Below, one piece after another: positions 40,772 through 45,451 of a stretch of DNA of 45,451 nucleotides. The stretch comes from Pseudomonas sp. Irchel 3H7 (lineage in GTDB: Bacteria > Pseudomonadota > Gammaproteobacteria > Pseudomonadales > Pseudomonadaceae). Made by a program: the position numbers and the translations under genes. The DNA lies in the NCBI RefSeq assembly GCF_900187605.1, contig NZ_FYEA01000021.1, positions 3,258 to 48,708 on the forward strand, read 5' to 3'. Numbering within the stretch: the first letter of the stretch is position 1; each line of letters opens with the position of its first letter. The notes beneath the pieces were generated by a model. The model was not told the DNA's origin. It searched no databases and worked only from the letters and a program-made list of their open reading frames with translations.

Positions 40772-41197
40772 TCAGTTGGACGGTGTCATGCACGCGGCGT
40801 TGAGCATGCCGACGCTGATCGCGACCGCAGCAACATAGATACCCGAAGCCACTTCACCGTTGGCGATGCGCTGGGAGGTGCCTTTGAGCACTAGACCCGT
40901 GGCGAGGAATGCCAGCAGTTGCACCACGGCGGCAATCACTGCCCAGAGTACGAAGTCGAGGACGTTGACCGAAAACGCAATCACGTTACTGGCCGGAATC
41001 GCGAAGCCGATGATCGCGCCGGACAGGGCGATGGCAGCGGCAACGTTGCCGGAGCGAATCAGCTCGAATTCCTTGTGCGGGGTGATGCGCGTGTAGACGA
41101 ATTGAAACAGCATGAACAGCAGTACGGCGCCGATGAGATAGACGACGAAACCGACCAGTGCGGTTTTGTTCAGGGAAACGGCCAGCACTTCCAGCAT
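40772..41197 (-). CDS. yjfL: DUF350 inner-membrane protein (YjfL family)
   Basis: A 141-residue membrane protein with four hydrophobic segments (about 13-36, 51-73, 78-103 and 114-136). The halves look duplicated: IRSGNVAAAIALSGAIIGFA and IANGEVASGIYVAAVAISVG share the G-x-x-A-x-x-I pattern, as expected for two DUF350 units. Function is unknown; DUF350 proteins recur with PspA-like and ATP-grasp genes. AAGGAAG precedes the ATG. The gaps are 15 bases from yjfK and 17 to yjfM. Confidence 0.88.
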   Translation of the reverse strand: MLEVLAVSLNKTALVGFVVYLIGAVLLFMLFQFVYTRITPHKEFELIRSGNVAAAIALSGAIIGFAIPASNVIAFSVNVLDFVLWAVIAAVVQLLAFLATGLVLKGTSQRIANGEVASGIYVAAVAISVGMLNAACMTPSN

Positions 41198-41212
41198 GAA
41201 AAACTTCCTTTT

Positions 41213-41863
41213 TTAAATGGTGCTCAGATCTGTCGTGTACAGCGAAATGCCCAGCGAGGTGCTCAGGCTGACGGTGCCTTCTTCGTCCTGTTCGACGGAG
41301 AACAGCAGCAATTCGCGGCGATCGGTCAGGCCGGTCTCGCGCGCATAAAGCATTGAGTGATGTTCGATGGTGTAGCTCTCGTCCGGATTGACCACCTGTT
41401 CGGTCATCGGCACAAGTTCGGTCTGGCCTTGTTCGGTGCCCCACTCACGGCTGTATTCGACACCGTCGTGGTTGTAACCGGGCAAGCCGATCTGGCTGTC
41501 GGGGCCGGCCAGGCGCTGCAGTTCGGCGTCACTGTTGACGGTCACGTAACTGAGGTAGTTGAACAGGGTGACGGATTCGATCTGATCGTCACCGGTGACG
41601 TGGATCTGCAGCCAGAAATCCTCGTCGTTCATGTAATAGCGGTGCAGTTTATTGGACTGGCCGAGGTCGACCCAGCCGTGGCTCCAGATCGCCTGATCGA
41701 AGGGCACTCGCACTGTGGTCGAGCCATCGAGCAACAGCGCCAGCGTCGTATCGAACCTGACAGCCTTGCCTTGGGCCATGCCGAGTGGGCCACTGGCAAC
41801 GGTCGGTGTTGGCGCAGCGGTCTGCCAGTTGCTGGTGCCCAGCAAGTCTTTAAACCATCCCAT
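41213..41863 (-). CDS. yjfK: DUF2491 family protein (YjfK-like)
   Basis: A 216-residue, probably cytoplasmic protein of unknown function. It starts MGWFKDLLGTSNWQTAAPTP at ATG 41863 behind AAGGAA; an upstream in-frame extension of 31 codons runs toward the REPIN and is rejected. No membrane segment or known catalytic motif is seen. Acidic and aromatic stretches such as HRYYMNDEDFWLQIHVTGDD and EYSREWGTEQGQTELVPMTE are characteristic. Assignment rests on length and on its place between the PspA-like and DUF350 genes. Confidence 0.82.
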   Translation of the reverse strand: MGWFKDLLGTSNWQTAAPTPTVASGPLGMAQGKAVRFDTTLALLLDGSTTVRVPFDQAIWSHGWVDLGQSNKLHRYYMNDEDFWLQIHVTGDDQIESVTLFNYLSYVTVNSDAELQRLAGPDSQIGLPGYNHDGVEYSREWGTEQGQTELVPMTEQVVNPDESYTIEHHSMLYARETGLTDRRELLLFSVEQDEEGTVSLSTSLGISLYTTDLSTI

Positions 41864-41956
41864 GGGTACGTTCCTTGAAGCGGGTGGAAGTGTTCGTCGG
41901 CGAAAAAGCGTCGCTAGTGTACCGGGCTCAGCGGCGAACGACACGCCGCAAACCAT

Positions 41957-42044
41957 GTGGGAGCGAGCTTGCTCGCGAAGAGGGCGTATCAGTCAACAAC
42001 GATGTCGACTGATACGCCGCTTTCGCGAGCAAGCTCGCTCCCAC
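41957..42044. repeat. REPIN (inverted pair of Pseudomonas REP sequences)
   Basis: GTGGGAGCGAGCTTGCTCGC... at 41957-41979 and its exact reverse complement at 42022-42044 (23 bases each) enclose a further perfect 12-bp inverted repeat: GGCGTATCAGTC at 41983-41994 with GACTGATACGCC at 42007-42018. The whole 88 bases fold into one long hairpin. It lies between yjfJ and yjfK inside the operon. The gap of 199 bases contains no gene. Confidence 0.95.
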
Positions 42045-42062
42045 GGTTTTTTTGCGCAGTGC

Positions 42063-42761
42063 TTACTGAGCGGACTTTTGCTTCAGACGCTCAAGAATCG
42101 CATTGGCGCTGCCTTCGTTCGGCGTGATGCCGGCGTCGCGCAGTTTGCGTTCCAGATCGTTGCCGGTCGAAGCGTCGGCCAGTTCGTCGGCAGCGCTCAG
42201 TTCAGCCGCGCGTTGCTGCTGCTTGGCCTGCAGACGGTTCAACGTACCGACGGCGGTTTCCAGTTTGCCATTGGCGCCGCCGCTGGCGATGGAGGCGCTG
42301 ACCTGGGCTTTCTGCACGCTTTCGCGGGCCTTGGCCATGTCCACTTGTTGGCGCAGGCTCTTGATGCGCGACTCGGCTTTGCTGATGTCTTTGCGCATGT
42401 TTTCGGCGTAAGTGCCGAACTCGTCGCTCTGCTTTTTCTCGACATCCAGCTCGTTGGTCAGGGTCGAAATCGCTTCGGCCACTTCCAGCGCCAGGTCTTC
42501 ACGGCCGGCGTTCAGCGCCGAGACGGCTTTGGCTTCCAGATCCTTGATCTTGGCGTCGTACTCGCTTACGCGGTCGGCGGCCAGTTTGTGTTTGGCCATG
42601 ATGGTGACCAATTCGCGACGGGCGTTCGACAGTGCGCTGTCGGCGTCACGGATTTCCTGATCGAGGATGCGCAGGGCCTGTTGGTCGGCAATCGCTTCGC
42701 CGACTTCATTGGCGCCGCCGCGCAGTGCGGTGAACAACTTGCTCCAGATGGACTGAGTCAT
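42063..42761 (-). CDS. yjfJ: PspA/IM30 family protein (YjfJ-like)
   Basis: A 232-residue, almost wholly helical protein of the PspA/Vipp1 (ESCRT-III-like) superfamily, which binds stressed membranes and forms large assemblies. The N-terminal amphipathic helix is MTQSIWSKLFTALRGGANEV. Long heptad-rich coiled coils run through about residues 25-150, and a short C-terminal helix (ANAILERLKQKSAQ) closes it. AGGGAA precedes the ATG. It is not next to pspF or pspBC and so is the yjf-type paralogue. The 17-base gap to yjfI suggests cotranscription. Confidence 0.92.
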   Translation of the reverse strand: MTQSIWSKLFTALRGGANEVGEAIADQQALRILDQEIRDADSALSNARRELVTIMAKHKLAADRVSEYDAKIKDLEAKAVSALNAGREDLALEVAEAISTLTNELDVEKKQSDEFGTYAENMRKDISKAESRIKSLRQQVDMAKARESVQKAQVSASIASGGANGKLETAVGTLNRLQAKQQQRAAELSAADELADASTGNDLERKLRDAGITPNEGSANAILERLKQKSAQ

Positions 42762-42778
42762 TGGATATTCCCTGTTGA

Positions 42779-43447
42779 TTACTTGAAGAAGTGTTCGAAG
42801 GCTTCGCTCGCGCGCTGCACGTTGTCGACCAGAGTTTTCACCTCGGTGACGACGTTGGTCAGGCTCGAGTCGGCGCTGAGGGCGCCAAACATGTTGTAAA
42901 CGGTCTGCCCGTTCGGCATCGACTCGATACCGATCGACGACAGTGGGAACATTTCCCGGCTGCGCAACACGGCATCGTTGAAGGCGTGCACGTCGCTGAT
43001 CGAATCGATGTCCACCAGCACGGTGTCGACGATGATCTGCTGGCCGGCCAGAGCGATGTGAATCGGCAGACCGCCGAATTCGTTCATTTCCAGCTTGATG
43101 CTGGGTTCGGAGCTCTGGATCAGCGACAGCGTGATCTCTTGCGAAGCCACCTCGTCCAGTGCCTTGAGGGCGTTGAAGAGGCTATCGATGGTCCAGTTGT
43201 TGCCTGCGCTCATGTAATTCTCCGACATGAAAGAGCCAGCCAGAATCGGTTGGCGTAGCTGTTGCTCCATTTGCTTGAGCAAGCTTCGGTTTTCGGGAAG
43301 CACCCAAGTTTCGTGTTTCACATAACCGGCAGCGGCCAGGCCTGCGCGCATCTGCTTCATATAGAAGCTCGACGGTTTTTTCGCCGACGGTTTCGCGCGC
43401 TCTCCCTTGGGGCTCTCTGACTTCGCGGTGGGGGAACGGCTTTTCAT
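42779..43447 (-). CDS. yjfI: DUF2170 protein with N-terminal putative DNA-binding extension (YjfI-like)
   Basis: A 222-residue protein. Residues from about 84 (NWTIDSLFNALKALDEVASQ) to the end form the DUF2170 domain of E. coli YjfI, function unknown. The first 83 residues are extra relative to the short enterobacterial form. A basic disordered stretch (1-28) is followed by MKQMRAGLAAAGYVKHETWV, then LPENRSLLKQMEQQLRQ. This strand-then-helix pattern recalls ribbon-helix-helix and DUF3018-type antitoxin N-termini. It is first in the operon and lies just downstream of a double palindrome, so it might be the autoregulator. The DNA-binding idea is inference. Start ATG 43447 has only a weak ribosome binding site; M30 is an alternative. 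Confidence 0.85.
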   Translation of the reverse strand: MKSRSPTAKSESPKGERAKPSAKKPSSFYMKQMRAGLAAAGYVKHETWVLPENRSLLKQMEQQLRQPILAGSFMSENYMSAGNNWTIDSLFNALKALDEVASQEITLSLIQSSEPSIKLEMNEFGGLPIHIALAGQQIIVDTVLVDIDSISDVHAFNDAVLRSREMFPLSSIGIESMPNGQTVYNMFGALSADSSLTNVVTEVKTLVDNVQRASEAFEHFFK

Positions 43448-43468
43448 GGCAGTAGCTCGGTTATGGAC

Positions 43469-43485
43469 ATCTCACGCGTGAGCCA
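43469..43485. promoter_or_regulatory. Palindromic operator 1 of the yjf operon
   Basis: ATCTCACGCGTGAGCCA contains the perfect 12-bp palindrome CTCACGCGTGAG (43471-43482). The predicted yjfI transcription start falls within it. A second copy in inverted orientation is at 43514-43530. Confidence 0.75.
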
Positions 43486-43513
43486 CACTACAACCAATTC
43501 AAAGTGCCATCAA
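43485..43513 (-). promoter_or_regulatory. Candidate promoter of yjfI between the two palindromes
   Basis: On the complement, TTGATG (43513-43508), 17-base spacer and TAGTGT (43490-43485) point toward yjfI. The -10 match is weak. An alternative is a sigma54-like TGGCAC...TTGG in the same stretch, but its GG-to-GC spacing is off by one. Confidence 0.45.
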
Positions 43514-43530
43514 TGGCTCACGCGTGAGAT
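43514..43530. promoter_or_regulatory. Palindromic operator 2 of the yjf operon
   Basis: TGGCTCACGCGTGAGAT is the exact reverse complement of operator 1 (17/17 bases) and has the same 12-bp palindrome (43517-43528). Its centre is 46 bases from that of operator 1, just upstream of the candidate -35. Confidence 0.75.
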
Positions 43531-43544
43531 TTTTATGACAGACG

Positions 43545-43570
43545 AAAAAAGGCCCGCTGCAGCGCGGGCC
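43545..43570 (-). terminator. Terminator of the cysteine hydrolase gene
   Basis: Read on the complement: GGCCCGC, a 6-base loop, GCGGGCC, then TTTTTT (43550-43545). It ends 22 bases after the hydrolase stop and isolates the yjf promoter from upstream transcription. Confidence 0.9.
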
Positions 43571-43592
43571 CGGATTTCTTGCAGGATATTAC

Positions 43593-44147
43593 TCAGCGCG
43601 TGGCGGCGAGGAATTCGTCAGTGGATACCACGCTGGCGTAGGCAAAACCCAGCGCTGACATGAACGCGGCGTGGACGTGGGCGGCCGGCACCGTCAGGCC
43701 ATTGAACTCCAGGTCGCGGCTGGCGCAGGCGTCGTGAATCACCGAGACGGCGTAACCCAGATCCGCCGCCGCACGGGTGATGCCGTCAACGCACATGTGG
43801 CTCATGCTGCCGACCACCACCAGTTCCTTGATGCCTTGTTGGTCGAGGATCGCTTGCAGTTCGGTTTCGCGGAACGAGTTGACGAAGTGCTTTAGCACCA
43901 CCGGTTCATCGGCACGGTTGAGTACCTTTGGATGCAGCTTGGCGCCCTCGGAGCCCGGGGTGAAAAACGGCGCGTCCGCTGAGGAGAATTCGTGGCGAAT
44001 GTGTACCACCGAATCGCCGGCCTCGCGGAACGCGGCTATCAGCCGGGCGGCGTTGTCGGCGGCGGCATCAGCACCGGCCAGCGGCCACTTGCCTTGGGGG
44101 AAGTAGTCGTTCTGGATATCGACTACGATGAGCGCTTGCTTGGCCAT
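43593..44147 (-). CDS. Isochorismatase-family cysteine hydrolase
   Basis: A 184-residue cytosolic hydrolase of the isochorismatase/nicotinamidase superfamily. The catalytic triad is visible: D10 in LIVVDIQNDYF, K86 in VVLKHFVNSF and C119 in VGSMSHMCVDGITRAA, with the cis-peptide-type VGSMSHMC loop. Start ATG 44147 behind GAGGA is preferred over a start 34 codons earlier that would occupy the divergent promoter region. The substrate is unknown. It is divergent from a GlxA-type regulator, a common arrangement in Pseudomonas, and is probably its target. Confidence 0.9.
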   Translation of the reverse strand: MAKQALIVVDIQNDYFPQGKWPLAGADAAADNAARLIAAFREAGDSVVHIRHEFSSADAPFFTPGSEGAKLHPKVLNRADEPVVLKHFVNSFRETELQAILDQQGIKELVVVGSMSHMCVDGITRAAADLGYAVSVIHDACASRDLEFNGLTVPAAHVHAAFMSALGFAYASVVSTDEFLAATR

Positions 44148-44164
44148 GGGTGTGTCCTCGATGT

Positions 44165-44217
44165 ATTGGCTGGAAGTGGCTTCAGTATTGGCCCTGGTCA
44201 GCGCTTCGAGGATTGGC
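44165..44217. promoter_or_regulatory. Three ATTGGC direct repeats in the divergent intergenic region
   Basis: ATTGGC occurs at 44165-44170, 44187-44192 and 44212-44217, at intervals of 22 and 25 bases (about two helical turns). AraC-type proteins bind directly repeated half-sites at such spacing, so this may be the regulator's operator. Short motif; may be chance. Confidence 0.35.
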
Positions 44218-44248
44218 CGCACCGACAATAGACAGGGGAAAACTGACA

Positions 44249-45250
44249 ATGGGCGCAGAAAGGGCCGCCATCGCTGAGTTGGGCGTGCTGATCTATCCAG
44301 GCGCGCAAATGGCGGCGGTGCACGGTCTGACCGATCTGTTTACGGTGGCCAACCGGATTGCCGCCGAACATCAGGCTGCGCAACTGCCGGTACTGCGCGT
44401 GAGTCATTGGCAGGTCGAAGGTGATCAGTCGCCAACGCGGATTTACGCCAGCCATCCAGGGCACGACAGCGCTTTGCTGGCGGTGCTGATTCCGCCATCG
44501 ATCGGCGGTTTTTCGGCGGCGCAAATGCCGGTCGGTCTGACGCAATGGTTGCGTGATCAGCATGCCCGCGGTGCGACGCTTGGCGGAGTTTGCGTAGGCT
44601 CGCTGCTGCTCGCCGAAAGCGGCTTGCTCGACGGCCGTAGCGCCACCACTCACTGGACCTCTGCCAAGGCTTTCGCCGAGTGTTACCCGAAAATCAAGCT
44701 CAAGGCTGATACGCCGATTGTCGATGACGGCGACCTGATCACCACGGCCGGATTGATGGCTTGGTCGGAACTCGGATTACGCCTGGTCGACAGGTTGCTC
44801 GGACCGAGCATCGCCACCAGCACCGCGCGCTTTCTGGTGGTGGAACACAGTGACAGCGCCAGTGAATGCGGCAGCAATTTCGCGCCGATTCTCGGTCATG
44901 GCGATGCGGCGATTCTCAAGGTTCAACATTGGCTGCAAAGCACCGGTGCGACGGATGTTTCCCTGGCGGCGATGGCGGAGCGGGCGGGGTTGGAAGAGCG
45001 CACATTTCTACGGCGGTTCCGCGCGGCGAGCGGGTTGAAACCGACCGAGTACTGCCAGCATTTGCGGGTGGGCAAGGCACGGGAAATGCTCGAGTTCAGC
45101 AATGGCACGATCGATCACATTGCCTGGACAGTTGGGTATCAGGATCCGGGGGCGTTTCGCGCGATATTCAAGAAGATTACCGGACTGGCGCCAAGTGATT
45201 ACCGGGCGCGGTTTGGTGTGACCCCAAACCCTAAACCGGCGAACACCTAA
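44249..45250 (+). CDS. GlxA family transcriptional regulator (DJ-1/PfpI domain plus AraC HTH)
   Basis: A 333-residue regulator. The N-terminal DJ-1/PfpI-like domain (about 8-190) carries the nucleophile-elbow-like GGVCVGSLLLAESGLLDGRS, with C115, and TTHW. The C-terminal AraC domain (about 220-323) has two helix-turn-helix units: LAAMAERAGLEERTFLRRFR, and IDHIAWTVGYQDPGAFRAIF followed by KKITGLAPSDYRARFG. AGGGGAA precedes ATG 44249; an earlier in-frame start would reach into the divergent promoter region. It probably senses a small molecule and controls the adjacent hydrolase; the ligand is unknown. Confidence 0.92.
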   Translation: MGAERAAIAELGVLIYPGAQMAAVHGLTDLFTVANRIAAEHQAAQLPVLRVSHWQVEGDQSPTRIYASHPGHDSALLAVLIPPSIGGFSAAQMPVGLTQWLRDQHARGATLGGVCVGSLLLAESGLLDGRSATTHWTSAKAFAECYPKIKLKADTPIVDDGDLITTAGLMAWSELGLRLVDRLLGPSIATSTARFLVVEHSDSASECGSNFAPILGHGDAAILKVQHWLQSTGATDVSLAAMAERAGLEERTFLRRFRAASGLKPTEYCQHLRVGKAREMLEFSNGTIDHIAWTVGYQDPGAFRAIFKKITGLAPSDYRARFGVTPNPKPANT

Positions 45251-45258
45251 TGTGGGAG
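45251..45258 (+). repeat. REP remnant at probable insertion-sequence edge
   Basis: TGTGGGAG starts right after the regulator's stop codon and equals the first bases of the REP seen at 41956-41963. It then diverges into sequence leading to a transposase end. It looks like the outer fragment of a REP interrupted by the element, but eight bases alone are weak evidence. Confidence 0.45.
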
Positions 45259-45266
45259 ATTCTATG

Positions 45267-45286
45267 GTTGAGGGGAAGCCCTCAAC
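45267..45286. repeat. Perfect hairpin at the transposase 3' end
   Basis: GTTGAGGG, GAAG loop, CCCTCAAC. The perfect 8-bp inverted repeat overlaps the transposase stop codon (45282-45284). It may be a structural part of the element's end or a terminator-like hairpin. Confidence 0.6.
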
Positions 45287-45451
45287 TGACTTTTGTCTGA
45301 TATTCGCTTTGCCTTTTCAGCAAGGCGAATACCACCCGAGCAAGTTTGCGAGCCAGCATCACCAACGCCTGCGTGGTGCTGAAACCCCGTGCTCTTTGGG
45401 CTTCGTAAAACCCTTTCCAGGCTTTCGTACGGCTAGCCGACATCGCTGCGT
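45282..45451 (-). CDS. IS110-family transposase, C-terminal part (cut by window edge)
   Basis: On the complement, a frame enters from the window edge and ends at TGA 45284-45282. It reads MSASRTKAWKGFYEAQRARG, then FSTTQALVMLARKLARVVFA, then LLKRQSEYQTKVS. This resembles the C-terminal tail after the Transposase_20 domain of IS110/IS1111-type DEDD transposases, where helical ALxxLARKLARxxFALLK is typical. IS110-type elements in Pseudomonas are known to insert in REP sequences, and a REP fragment lies at the outer edge here. The N-terminal part and far end lie outside the window. Family identity rests on a 56-residue tail. Confidence 0.72.
   Translation of the reverse strand, partial: AAMSASRTKAWKGFYEAQRARGFSTTQALVMLARKLARVVFALLKRQSEYQTKVS

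Larger units (their letters stand above)
45258..45451 (-). mobile_element. End of an IS110-family insertion sequence (partial)
   Basis: Sequence from about 45258 to the window edge holds the 3' part of the transposase, a perfect hairpin over its stop codon, and an inverted repeat TATTCGC/GCGAATA (45301-45307 and 45325-45331) within the gene. The outer boundary is placed where similarity to REP stops. Exact ends cannot be set without the other side. Confidence 0.55.

Noticed and set aside
41715..42899. Plus-strand open frame of 394 codons across yjfK, the REPIN and yjfJ.
   Set aside because: It runs through a REPIN and two real genes on the other strand, with shadow-type composition.

Overview
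The window comes from a Pseudomonas chromosome, most likely the P. fluorescens group. The evidence is the family-specific lengths and sequences of RpoB (1357 aa), RpoC (1399 aa) and RpoA (333 aa), the gene order rplQ-catalase-ferritin-uvrA-MFS-ssb that is typical of the genus, a Pseudomonas-type REP doublet (GTGGGAGCGAGC...), and the G+C and codon pattern. All calls rest on reading the sequence; no database search was run.

Region 1 (1-31447) is the large information-processing cluster, all on the plus strand: 3' end of a first tuf copy, tRNA-Trp(CCA), secE-nusG, rplK-rplA, rplJ-rplL-rpoB-rpoC, rpsL-rpsG-fusA-tuf (second, complete copy), the S10 operon (rpsJ to rpsQ), the spc operon (rplN to rpmJ, including secY and the small rpmD) and the alpha operon (rpsM-rpsK-rpsD-rpoA-rplQ). 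Overlapping or closely spaced genes are broken by a few longer gaps, and nearly all of these hold recognisable control elements: an L1-site mimic before rplK, an L10-type leader before rplJ, an attenuator before rpoB, and sigma70 promoters before rpsL, rpsJ, rpsH and rpsM. Several of these promoters abut or overlap the terminator hairpin of the preceding unit.

Region 2 (31448-38841) carries oxidative stress, iron and DNA maintenance genes: a catalase, a bacterioferritin-like protein lacking the heme-ligand Met52 (so probably a non-heme ferritin, FtnA type), uvrA on the minus strand with a TTG start, a YajR-like MFS transporter with a C-terminal soluble domain, and ssb. Clear intrinsic terminators close most units.

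Region 3 (38842-43530) is a six-gene minus-strand operon matching the enterobacterial yjfI-yjfJ-yjfK-yjfL-yjfM-yjfC set: DUF2170, PspA/IM30, DUF2491, DUF350 membrane protein, exported DUF1190 protein, and an ATP-grasp glutathionylspermidine-synthase-like ligase. It is a poorly characterised envelope-associated system. Here yjfI carries an N-terminal extension that could be a ribbon-helix-helix-like DNA-binding segment. The operon is preceded by two copies of a perfect palindrome (CTCACGCGTGAG) in inverted orientation, flanking a candidate promoter. A REPIN lies inside the operon between yjfJ and yjfK.

Region 4 (43545-45451) has a cysteine hydrolase of the isochorismatase family divergent from a DJ-1/AraC (GlxA-type) regulator. 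It ends in the C-terminal part of an IS110-family transposase, whose outer edge lies next to what looks like a broken REP (TGTGGGAG), suggesting insertion into a REP target.
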